This document shows, one piece after another, positions 31,200-38,708 of a stretch of DNA of 64,000 bases. The notes beneath the pieces are model-generated. The model saw only the letters and a list, made by a program, of their open reading frames with translations. It was not told the DNA's origin and ran no database searches. The translations under genes and the position numbers were made by a program. Every line of letters begins with the position of its first letter. Position 1 is the stretch's first letter. Source of the DNA: Saprospiraceae bacterium (lineage in GTDB: Bacteria > Bacteroidota > Bacteroidia > Chitinophagales > Saprospiraceae); the NCBI GenBank assembly GCA_022841745.1, contig JALHQW010000008.1, forward strand, positions 76,074 to 140,073, read 5' to 3'.

Positions 31200-31811
31200 G
31201 GCTTGCGGGCCATCGGCCCCGGTCATTATGGGCCTGGACGCTATGCAAACGGCACGAACGCCACGGGCAAAATGGGGCAGCTTGGGCTGGATTTGTTGAA
31301 AAAAATGGCCTCACTCAATATCATCCTCGATGCCACACACCTCTGCGACGATGCCTTCTGGCAAGCGATGGCGCATTTCGATGGACCCGTGTGGGCCAGC
31401 CACAACAATTGCCGGGCGATTGTTGACCACAACCGACAGTTTTCCGATGAACAAATCAAGGAGTTGATAAGCAGGAAGGCGGTCATTGGGGCGGTGATGG
31501 ATGCATGGATGATTGTGCCGAACTGGGTGCGCCGCCAATCTACGCCCGTGGAAATGGGCTTGAACCTAGAGCGGGTCGTTGACCACATTGACCATATTTG
31601 TCAATTGGCGGGCAATGCAGAACACGTCGGCATCGGCTCTGACATGGACGGAGCGTTTGGCCGGGAGCAATGCCCCTACGACCTGACCACTATCGCCGAA
31701 ATGCAGTCAATGGCTGTGGTGCTACGCAATAGGGGCTATTCCGAAACTGACGTTGAAGGTATCATGCACGGCAACTGGCTGCGGTTTTTGCGGAGGGTTT
31801 GGAATCGCTAG
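31200..31811 (+). pseudogene. C-terminal fragment of membrane dipeptidase (peptidase M19), broken by prophage
   Basis: From about GGC TTG CGG GCC ATC GGC the frame reads GLRAIGPGHYGPGRYANGTNATG, then LNIILDATHLCDDAFWQAM, VWASHNNCRAIVDHNRQFSDEQI and HVGIGSDMDGAFGREQCP, the second half of a renal-dipeptidase-type metallopeptidase. Intact enzymes are about 350-400 aa, so about 150-200 residues are missing. A TAA at 31194-31196 stands just upstream in frame, so the sequence to its left is phage DNA. The other half should lie beyond the prophage's left end, outside the window. Confidence 0.85.
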
Positions 31812-31814
31812 TTC

Positions 31815-33818
31815 TCAAAAAACCACCAATTTTGCCTGCCATTTTTCATACTCGTTGCTCAATTCGACCCAATAGAAGCCGGGCATCCAATCCCCGACCT
31901 GCCATTCAAGCATGCGTTGTCCCGGAGGAAGATCCTTGGCCAAAACTTGACGGCCATTCAGGTCATATACTTTTAGGCGAGTTCGGGTTATTTCATTCAA
32001 AATTTCAAGTTTGACCAATCCATTGCTGGGGTTTGGCGAAAGCGATATCCCCTGCCCAGCTCTTATTTCATTGGCTGCAGAAACGCCACAAGCAGACCCA
32101 GTGATTTGCCCATCCATCCAAGCCAGTCTGTCAGCAATCAAGGCCCTACGGAATGCCACATTGCCATCGAAATCAGCAAAGCCAAGCTCTGGCCAACGCT
32201 CGAAGTTGCGGGCGGCAGGCTCAGCCAGAAGTTGGTGCAGGGAATCCACCATCTCAAGGAATTCAGCGGTCTGCCAAGGGCCTTGCCTTAGTTCTTGCCA
32301 ACGGCAATAGCGCTGTTGAAGGAACGCCGGGTCGCTGTGCATGATGCTCCACCAATCGGGGAATGGCCAGCCAGTGTGGGTGAGTTCCCATACCCAGCCC
32401 TCCACGCAGCAGAAGCCACGGTCGTAATCCCAGGCCGGGCCAATTTTCAGTTTGCCACCGTCCGTTGATTTTTCCTTGTACATAAAAGTGCTGCGCCCAT
32501 AGCTGTCGTAGTTGGTGCTGAACTCATTCACGAACATGAAATCCATGAAGGTACTATCGTCAATAAAACGGCGGTAGCCCAGTTCAGGGTCGGCAAAATT
32601 GGGTGCATGCAAACTATGCTCGAAGCTGTCCACATAGTTGTTAATATAGATTTCCTGTGGCAATGTTAGCTGGTCTTGCCGAGGCTGCACAAATTTGAAC
32701 TGCACGGGAAGGTTGCAAGAGTTGAAATTGATGGGCAGGTAAGGGGAAATCCAGGCACCGGGGTCGCCGTTGTGGTTCATTTCGATGATATAGCCGCCTG
32801 TAAGCTCCTCCCCTACCGTGTCCTGTGGGTTCAGCTTCGCAATATCCACCCGGTTTTTGTCCCGCTTCACTTTTTCAGTAAGGTTGTAAACACCGACATA
32901 ATCGCCATCCACGAACACTTCGCAGTACATGGTACGGGGGGCATAGCGGCCCATCCGCCGGGCAAAGGTGTAGGCGAGAGGGTTTGCCATCAGGGTGGGG
33001 TCGAGGTATTCGGCCTTGAGAATCCAGTCATTTTCGGAGGGCAAGCCGAGCAGCGTAGTGTCAATTTCCAACCCTGTATCGTCAACAAGGTCGAAGTCGT
33101 AGTTCTTTTTGGGGTACCAAGGGCCAGTGAAGCCTTGCAATTCAACCAGGATTTTTCCTTCAAATTCAAACTCCGTATCGGCGGGGTGGTTCAACTGGCC
33201 ATTGCCCTTGTTGATGATTTTCAGGTTGGCCAAAATCTTGGGCTCGTCATTGATGGTTTGGCCGCCCGTTTCAATCAAAACAAGGGGCAGTTGGGTGCCG
33301 GGAAAAACGGTTGGCGTGGCGGCCCCGCTCCCGAAAGTCAACTGCCAGTCAATCAAAAATCCTGCATCGGCAAAGGCATAGGTATCGAAGAGCACGAGTT
33401 CCCAAGTCCCATTGGGGTTTTGGCCATTGTTCAGATTGCCCATATTGCCCAGGGGCATGAAGCTGCCTGTGTACGGGGCTGCCGCTGCGGCAATGGTCGT
33501 TTGGGCATCTTGTCGCAGGCAACAATTTTCCCAATTATCACCATCGCCACCAATCCCAGCAAACAGCATGAAAGTCGTGCCATCAGGCGCCCTGAGGCGA
33601 ACGTCCATGTCGCTGGCCCAGGTATGGGTCATGTTCAAGCAGACCTCCACAAGGCCGAAGTCGCCATTGATTTCTTGCTGTAACCCACTGATTTCCAATG
33701 GAAAAGAAATGGAAGTTCCGTCGTCTGGCACGGGCTGGTTGACGCTGGACGTGAAAGTTTGGGCAAAGATTAAGTATTGCGGAAGCAGGAAAAGGGTAAT
33801 GGCGATTTTTGTTCTCAT
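31815..33818 (-). CDS. Secreted CotH-like protein with P domain and T9SS sorting domain
   Basis: 667 aa from ATG 33818; longer frames upstream lack a signal. Signal peptide MRTKIAITLFLLPQYLIFAQ. Residues about 22-165 are a P/Homo-B-type domain (VCLNMTHTWASDMDVRLRAPDGTTFMLF, PNGTWELVLFDTYAFADAGFLIDWQL). Residues about 200-560 are CotH-kinase-like (RTMYCEVFVDGDYVGVYNLTEKVKRDKNRVDI, GGYIIEMN, IGPAWDYDRGFCC). The last 80 residues are a T9SS type A domain (LSPNPSNGLVKLEI, VYDLNGRQV, PGFYWVELS). CotH proteins can phosphorylate surface or coat proteins. Extracellular or cell-surface location is likely. Confidence 0.87.
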   Translation of the reverse strand: MRTKIAITLFLLPQYLIFAQTFTSSVNQPVPDDGTSISFPLEISGLQQEINGDFGLVEVCLNMTHTWASDMDVRLRAPDGTTFMLFAGIGGDGDNWENCCLRQDAQTTIAAAAAPYTGSFMPLGNMGNLNNGQNPNGTWELVLFDTYAFADAGFLIDWQLTFGSGAATPTVFPGTQLPLVLIETGGQTINDEPKILANLKIINKGNGQLNHPADTEFEFEGKILVELQGFTGPWYPKKNYDFDLVDDTGLEIDTTLLGLPSENDWILKAEYLDPTLMANPLAYTFARRMGRYAPRTMYCEVFVDGDYVGVYNLTEKVKRDKNRVDIAKLNPQDTVGEELTGGYIIEMNHNGDPGAWISPYLPINFNSCNLPVQFKFVQPRQDQLTLPQEIYINNYVDSFEHSLHAPNFADPELGYRRFIDDSTFMDFMFVNEFSTNYDSYGRSTFMYKEKSTDGGKLKIGPAWDYDRGFCCVEGWVWELTHTGWPFPDWWSIMHSDPAFLQQRYCRWQELRQGPWQTAEFLEMVDSLHQLLAEPAARNFERWPELGFADFDGNVAFRRALIADRLAWMDGQITGSACGVSAANEIRAGQGISLSPNPSNGLVKLEILNEITRTRLKVYDLNGRQVLAKDLPPGQRMLEWQVGDWMPGFYWVELSNEYEKWQAKLVVF

Positions 33819-33822
33819 GTGC

Positions 33823-33872
33823 CAAAGGTAAATAAGCAAGATCTTGTTGGCATCCTGATATTGATACCTTTG
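33823..33872. promoter_or_regulatory. Divergent promoters with mirrored -7 boxes
   Basis: TACCTTTGGCA occurs on the plus strand (33865-33875) and in reverse complement at 33820-33830. Each includes a TAnnTTTG box. A plus-strand TTG at 33844-33846 is 18 bases upstream of the box for the gene at 33907. The minus-strand box lies five bases before the CotH start, close but common in this phylum; no clear -33 box was seen for it. Confidence 0.5.
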
Positions 33873-33906
33873 GCATTTTAATGACTTAAATGCTGAAAGT
33901 ACCTTC

Positions 33907-34590
33907 GTGAAAATCCTCATCACCTCCGCCACCCCCTTCGAGATTGCCCCATTGCGGCAGCACCTGAACGCCCAGTTTTGGCCGCATTCCGAGTCCTTGT
34001 TCCAAAAAGAGGAGTTGGAGGTCACCCTGCTTGTTACCGGCGTTGGGATGACGTTGACGGCGCTAAACCTCGGCAGCCTATTTGCGAAGCAACGGTTCGA
34101 TTTGGCCATCAATGCTGGCATAGCAGGAGCCTACAGCACCTCCAACATTTCCATCGGCGATGTGGTGCAGGTGGCCAGCGACCGCTTTGCCGACCTCGGT
34201 GTAGAAGAAGCTGATGGCCGCTTTACGGATGTACACGAACTGGGCTTGGTAGATGCCAATGCCGCTCCTTTTACCAATGGCGAGCTACTGAACCCAAGTG
34301 CTGGCTTTGATTTTTTGCCGAAGGCAAAAGGCTTAACTGTCAATAAAGTACATGGTTACCAACCGAGCATTGACGCCATTTTGAAGAAATACCAGGCAGA
34401 TGTGGAAAGCATGGAAACTGCTGCCTTTTTCTTGGCCTGCTTAATGGCAGCGCAGCCATTCTTGGCAATCCGCTCCATTTCCAATTACGTTGAAACAAGG
34501 AACCGGGAGGCTTGGGATTTGCCGCAGGCGATAAAAAACCTGAATGATGTCTTGATTGATATGGTGGAAACGATGGACGGGAGACGATAG
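33907..34590 (+). CDS. mqnB: Futalosine hydrolase
   Basis: 227 aa, GTG start. It shows the nucleoside phosphorylase-like fold of MqnB: MKILITSATPFEIAPL, VTGVGMTLTALNLGSLFAKQRFDLAINAGIAG, GDVVQVASDRFADLGVE, VESMETAAFFLACLMA and IRSISNYVETRNREAWD. The enzyme splits futalosine to dehypoxanthinylfutalosine and hypoxanthine in menaquinone synthesis. Length fits the family (about 220-230 aa). It stands alone, with no other mqn gene in view. Confidence 0.88.
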   Translation: MKILITSATPFEIAPLRQHLNAQFWPHSESLFQKEELEVTLLVTGVGMTLTALNLGSLFAKQRFDLAINAGIAGAYSTSNISIGDVVQVASDRFADLGVEEADGRFTDVHELGLVDANAAPFTNGELLNPSAGFDFLPKAKGLTVNKVHGYQPSIDAILKKYQADVESMETAAFFLACLMAAQPFLAIRSISNYVETRNREAWDLPQAIKNLNDVLIDMVETMDGRR

Positions 34591-34635
34591 ACTGCGGACT
34601 GCCGGACTGCGGACTTACGCCTACGGACTTCCCCA

Positions 34636-34926
34636 CTACCGAATAACGACTTCAGTGACGTAAGCGCCGCCCAATTCCAAGTTCATCATCTTTTGGATTT
34701 TCTCCTTTTCGTAACTCAATTCATGTTTTAAGGAGGCCGAAGTTAAGGAGATAAATAGCTTGCCCTTGCGAAGCACGATGTCCTTCGTATAGGTATTGAT
34801 AGTAGTGCCCATTTTGGACTTCCATACCTCCCGCACCTTTGCTTCGTTCAAAGGCTCCTTCCACCTCAATTCGTTCACGAGGTCTTTGAGGACGTCTTTT
34901 ATTTTGTGCTGGTTATCTAAGTGCAT
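34636..34926 (-). CDS. DUF721 protein
   Basis: 96 aa from ATG 34926; the upstream open frame passes through simple repeats and is not coding. HKIKDVLKDLVNELRWKEPLNEAKVREVWKSKMGTTINTYTKDIVLRKGKLFISLTSASLKHELSYEKEKI matches the DUF721 outline, a family that includes DciA, a helicase-loading factor. Whether this short Bacteroidota form acts in replication is not known. Confidence 0.8.
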   Translation of the reverse strand: MHLDNQHKIKDVLKDLVNELRWKEPLNEAKVREVWKSKMGTTINTYTKDIVLRKGKLFISLTSASLKHELSYEKEKIQKMMNLELGGAYVTEVVIR

Positions 34927-34930
34927 TCTC

Positions 34931-34998
34931 GGTGATTGGTGATTGGTGATTGGTGATTGGTTGGCCAAGCCCAGTCTCCAATCACCAATCACCAATTA
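34931..34998. repeat. 7-bp repeat cassette GGTGATT with complementary arm
   Basis: Four GGTGATT units (34931-34960) face CCAATCA units (34978-34998) across an 17-base spacer, forming an imperfect hairpin between the DUF721 start and the arginine deiminase stop. The same unit recurs at 36316-36346 and 45046-45110. Confidence 0.85.
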
Positions 34999-35001
34999 CT
35001 A

Positions 35002-36258
35002 TTAATCCCTTTCAATAGGACACGTCATACAATGCGAGCCACCCCTTGCCCTTGAAAGTTCATTGGATGGCAGGTTGATGATGGTGTTCTCAATATCCTC
35101 TGGTTTGGCTTTACCTGATTTGAAATCGGCCAGCAGTTTGCGGGCATGTACAATGTTGTATCCCGCTTTTTTGAATGCCTTTTCCGTCACTGGGTTGCGG
35201 TCGTAAGTTAGAGCAACGCCTGGCTTAATGGCCACGAGGTTACAGCCGTCCGTCCATTGCTCCCGCTCTTGGTAAGGCGATTCGCCTTTGCCGCTGAGGA
35301 TAAATTGCATATTTGGGTTGATTTCGTTCACCAAAAAATCACGGATAGACGAGTAGAAAATGCTCGTGCCGTTCGACTTATGCACCTCCACATTTGAGCC
35401 GAGGCCATCCACGACGATAGGCTTGAAGGCTACAATGTGGTTGTTATTGATTTGGGTAAAAATGGTATCAATGTGCATATAGCTACGGTCGTGCGGGATA
35501 TTGATTTGCACCACGTTCTTCACCACGCCTTGTTTGAAAAGCATGTCACGCAGCGAGTGGATGGCATGGGCGCTGGTGCGCTCGCTATGCCCGATGAGCA
35601 GGTAATCTTTATTGATGACCATCATATCCCCCCCTTCGAGGCTCACGAACTCGCCCCGGCGGCTGGGCGGGAACTCTTCGTAGTGGTTCATATTGATAAG
35701 GCGACCCTGTTCCTTCAAATGCTGGAAGATGGGGTTTGACCAGAAAATGAACCTCGACAGGTAATTCTCACGGAAACGGGCCTCTTTGCCCGGCTTGGTG
35801 ATGATGACGTGGTCGTTCACCGTCACGGCGATGTCCCTTGTGAAGATGAAATTGGGAATCGGGTCAAACAGGATATAATCTTCCTCTTTGAGGTATCCGG
35901 TGATGAGCACATCGGCGAGGCGCTCGTCAGGCAAGTCCATTAACAATTGCTTGGTAGTCTTTGGTAGCTCCTCGTAGTCCACGATTTCATCAATAACCCA
36001 TTCCTTGGTGGCTGCATCGGCGCCAATGGCCCCAATTAATAAGTCTTTGGTTTCCAGCACATTGTCTGCCCCCAAGAAAGCCCTGAGGATGCCGGTGAAC
36101 ACATCGTGCTCTTCCTGCATCTGCGGTAAGTGGACGATGTCGTCAAAGAGGAGTTCGCTGGCCCTTTTGGGTGAAATACGGGCAATGCCCTCATCGGGGC
36201 GGTGAACAACGACACGACGGAGCGGGCTAATTTCAGATGATACTTGGATAGAGGCCAT
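35002..36258 (-). CDS. arcA: Arginine deiminase
   Basis: 418 aa from ATG 36258; upstream codons lie in a repeat. Motifs of the guanidine-modifying fold are clear: LRRVVVHRPDE, LFDPIPNFIFTRDIAVTV, FVSLEGGDMMVINKDYLLIGHSERTSAHAI, HDRSYMHIDTIFTQI and the catalytic Cys in GGSHCMTCPI. The enzyme hydrolyses arginine to citrulline and ammonia. No carbamate kinase or ornithine transcarbamylase gene is adjacent, so its role is not necessarily energy-yielding. Confidence 0.9.
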   Translation of the reverse strand: MASIQVSSEISPLRRVVVHRPDEGIARISPKRASELLFDDIVHLPQMQEEHDVFTGILRAFLGADNVLETKDLLIGAIGADAATKEWVIDEIVDYEELPKTTKQLLMDLPDERLADVLITGYLKEEDYILFDPIPNFIFTRDIAVTVNDHVIITKPGKEARFRENYLSRFIFWSNPIFQHLKEQGRLINMNHYEEFPPSRRGEFVSLEGGDMMVINKDYLLIGHSERTSAHAIHSLRDMLFKQGVVKNVVQINIPHDRSYMHIDTIFTQINNNHIVAFKPIVVDGLGSNVEVHKSNGTSIFYSSIRDFLVNEINPNMQFILSGKGESPYQEREQWTDGCNLVAIKPGVALTYDRNPVTEKAFKKAGYNIVHARKLLADFKSGKAKPEDIENTIINLPSNELSRARGGSHCMTCPIERD

Positions 36259-36263
36259 AAATA

Positions 36264-36346
36264 ATTTCGGATTTCGGATTTCGGATTTCGGATTGGGAAG
36301 TCGAGCGTGCCCTTTTACCAATCACCAGTCACCCATCACTAATTAC
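36264..36346. repeat. Mixed repeat cassette: ATTTCGG units then CCAATCACCAGTCACC
   Basis: Four ATTTCGG units at about 36264-36293 are followed after some 20 bases by degenerate CCAATCA-type units at 36316-36346. It fills the gap between the arginine deiminase start (36258) and the stop of the FAD gene (36343). No fully complementary arm exists here, so it looks like a hybrid of two cassette types. Confidence 0.75.
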
Positions 36347-37554
36347 ACTACTTTTTCTATTTCGTAAATCGAGTTGATTTTTCCGGCAAATATGCAGTAA
36401 AAATCGGGATTGCGGTTCAAGCAGGAGATTTCGGTTGGCCTGCCATCATCAATGAAATTGGCTTTCAACTTCGATTTGATGGTAAAAAGCGAGTAGTGGT
36501 AATCAATCTCCACTTTGTCGCTGAAGTACTGCCGCATTTGACCCAACATCTTGCGGTAGTTGCTTGGCGGTCTTGCAGGGCAGCCGTTGCAGTCCTCCGT
36601 GAGATAGGGTCGGCATTTGGGATTTCCTGATTGGCAATCGAAGTGCGGGAGGTTGTCGTAGCTCACTTTATGGTGCGTATAGGCCACCGAACTGAGTGAC
36701 AACATGCCGGAGAGTCCATAAGGCATCAGGGAGCCGAACTGGCCGTCCATCACCGTTAGGCCAATGTTTTTCAACTGGGGCGAGGTGGTAAATGCCATCT
36801 CCGAAATCTCGTGCATCAGGTCAATGTCCGGCATTCCGAACAAGCGGTTCAACGAGTTGCTTTGGGCGTAGGTTGCGTTGATGACGGATTTTGCCTCGAT
36901 GGTTTCAACTGATTCGTTTTCAAGGTCTTGCAGAGTTACTTGCCACGTGCCTGCCACTTGCTCAGCCTTGGTTGGCTTCGTGTAGCGCCGAACTTCCACC
37001 GCTTTTTGCTCCGCAATTTTTTCTTCGTAAAAACGGCCAATCTTCACGGGGTCGAAGGTGTATTCTGTGGTGAGGTATAGGGCTTCGAGGCGGTCGTAGT
37101 TGAAGAGCGGGTGCTCCTCTACCCTATCGCAACGGATGCCTATAAAGTCACAGAACCGCTCGAATTGCGCAGCATCGGTGAAGCTGCCATAGCGGTCAAT
37201 GGCGTAGTATTTTTCAAAATCGAATAAAATGAATGGTTTGTGCTCCTCCGTGAAGCGGGCCTTGTTGTCGTCGCTCATGAGGGCCGTGGCCACGCTACGG
37301 GGGTAGTGGTAGCCGCTGTGCAGCCTCGCCTGGTTCACAATACTGGCTTTTTTGAACATTTCCCGCTCTTTTTCAACGAGCAATACCTTGGCGCCTTTGC
37401 CAGCCAAGTACAGCGCCGAATAGCAGCCGAATATGCCGCCGCCGATGATGAGGAAGTCGTATGTCTGACGCTGTTTGATAAGTTTGAATGGTTTGCGGGT
37501 GTTGAGGGGTTTGAATGGTTTGAGGAGTTTGATGGGTTTGAGTTGCGGGAGCAA
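36343..37554 (-). CDS. FAD-dependent oxidoreductase (DAO family)
   Basis: 403 aa. Dinucleotide-binding motif YDFLIIGGGIFGCYSALYLAGKGAKVLLVEKE begins at about residue 33. ASIVNQARLHSGYHYPRS near 70 is the flavin-site motif of the DAO (glycine oxidase/hydroxyglutarate oxidase) family. Substrate unknown. The first 30 residues (MLPQLKPIKLLKPFKPLNTRKPFKL) are encoded by the repeat at 37473-37541; the real start may be inside or just after it. Confidence 0.8.
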   Translation of the reverse strand: MLPQLKPIKLLKPFKPLNTRKPFKLIKQRQTYDFLIIGGGIFGCYSALYLAGKGAKVLLVEKEREMFKKASIVNQARLHSGYHYPRSVATALMSDDNKARFTEEHKPFILFDFEKYYAIDRYGSFTDAAQFERFCDFIGIRCDRVEEHPLFNYDRLEALYLTTEYTFDPVKIGRFYEEKIAEQKAVEVRRYTKPTKAEQVAGTWQVTLQDLENESVETIEAKSVINATYAQSNSLNRLFGMPDIDLMHEISEMAFTTSPQLKNIGLTVMDGQFGSLMPYGLSGMLSLSSVAYTHHKVSYDNLPHFDCQSGNPKCRPYLTEDCNGCPARPPSNYRKMLGQMRQYFSDKVEIDYHYSLFTIKSKLKANFIDDGRPTEISCLNRNPDFYCIFAGKINSIYEIEKVV

Positions 37555-37584
37555 AAATCAAACCTATCAAACCCTTCAAACTCG
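37473..37584. repeat. GTTTGA(A/G) repeat cassette overlapping a gene start
   Basis: Units such as GTTTGAATGG, GTTTGAGGA and GTTTGATGG lie at 37473-37541, and complementary CAAACCTAT, CAAACCCTT and CAAACTC units at 37558-37584. The left part is read as the N-terminus of the FAD oxidoreductase, the right part approaches the DUF4870 stop at 37594. Confidence 0.8.
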
Positions 37585-37593
37585 AAGGCAAAA

Positions 37594-37953
37594 CTACTCC
37601 TTAATCAACCGAATGGTGAAAGGATATTGATAAAACTTGCCCTCGCTGGCCTTTACGGTAGCAATGATTGCAAGAATAACAGCCAATATTCCAAGGGCAA
37701 TTAACAAGAAAATGCCAATTATGAGGAAGACCAAGATGGCAGCACCGATGCCATAGATGACCACTGAAATCTGGAAGTTCAAAGACTCCACGGCATGTTT
37801 TCGCACATAGGGTGATTCATCCTTTTTTATCAGGTATATAATCAATGGTGCAAGGAATCCACAAACCAAGGTCAGAATATGCGAAAGTATCGCCATTGTT
37901 TTCTCATCTGATGTTGGTTGGTAATCGCTTTCGAAATGATCTAACGTTTCCAT
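37594..37953 (-). CDS. DUF4870 membrane protein
   Basis: 119 aa from ATG 37953. TSDEKTMAILSHILTLVCGFLAPLIIYLIKKDESPYVRKHAVESLNFQI is the DUF4870 signature. Two more hydrophobic segments follow (VVIYGIGAAILVFLIIGIFLLIALGILAVILAIIATVKA). A small inner-membrane protein of unknown role, similar in layout to Tic20-like proteins. Confidence 0.85.
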   Translation of the reverse strand: METLDHFESDYQPTSDEKTMAILSHILTLVCGFLAPLIIYLIKKDESPYVRKHAVESLNFQISVVIYGIGAAILVFLIIGIFLLIALGILAVILAIIATVKASEGKFYQYPFTIRLIKE

Positions 37954-38143
37954 TTTACAAGTTTTAATGGTGAAAAAATCGGGTTGGGGCGCTATGAAAC
38001 CCCAGTTTTGAATACAAAAGCGAAAGAACAGCCAGAAATCCACAATGCCAAGTATCTGGGACAAAAAACCGTAGCTTGCCGACAAACCAAGAGACTCTTG
38101 GGTTGTTTGATAGCAAAGCATAGGTGGTGAGGTGCAACCTTGT

Positions 38144-38151
38144 TACATTTG
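38144..38151 (+). promoter_or_regulatory. Candidate -7 box of ccmE
   Basis: TACATTTG matches TAnnTTTG and lies 17 bases before the ccmE ATG. No clear -33 TTTG at the right distance was seen. Confidence 0.4.
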
Positions 38152-38167
38152 CCAAAAATTAGAAGCC

Positions 38168-38566
38168 ATGAAAAAAATATATATCGTCGCATTGGTCTTG
38201 ATGGTTGCTGCAGCCTTCATGCTTTTCCAGTCGCCGCCGGAAGTGAATACCTACTCCGACTTTTCTACGGCAAGGGAAAGCCAAAAAGAGGTGAAGATTG
38301 CAGGGCAGCTCGCCAAAGACAAAGAGATGTACTATGAGCCAACCAAAGACCCCAACTATTTCACCTTTTTCATCCGAGATGCAAAAGGAGAAGAACGCAA
38401 GGTCATCCTTTTTGCCGCCAAGCCACAGGACTTTGAGATGTCCGAGCAAATTGTGGTCACAGGCAAGATGAATGGTGAAGAATTCGTAGCCAACGACGTG
38501 CTGCTGAAATGCCCCTCCAAGTACAAGGACGAAGAGGTTTATATCAAGTCGGAAAAAAGTTCGTGA
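38168..38566 (+). CDS. ccmE: Cytochrome c maturation protein CcmE
   Basis: 132 aa from ATG 38168. One N-terminal membrane span (IYIVALVLMVAAAFMLF) followed by a periplasmic OB-fold: VKIAGQLAKDKEMYYEPTKDPNYFTFFIRDAKGEERKVIL and QIVVTGKMNGEEFVANDVLLKCPSKY. CcmE carries haem to apocytochrome c. The usual haem-binding His-x-x-x-Tyr motif near the C-terminus is absent here; Bacteroidota forms often have a Cys (LLKCPSKY) instead, as seen in Cys-type CcmE. It precedes ccmF. Confidence 0.85.
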   Translation: MKKIYIVALVLMVAAAFMLFQSPPEVNTYSDFSTARESQKEVKIAGQLAKDKEMYYEPTKDPNYFTFFIRDAKGEERKVILFAAKPQDFEMSEQIVVTGKMNGEEFVANDVLLKCPSKYKDEEVYIKSEKSS

Positions 38567-38708
38567 CAATAGCCCCTGCCCACCTAAATGGGAATCTATA
38601 ACATTCAGACCTTGGGACTTCGAAAATATGGTGTACAATTTTAGACGAACTTCTCGGCTTAGGTTCCCCCTTAGGGGTCAGGGGTAGGTCAGGGGTAAAC
38701 AATCTCAC

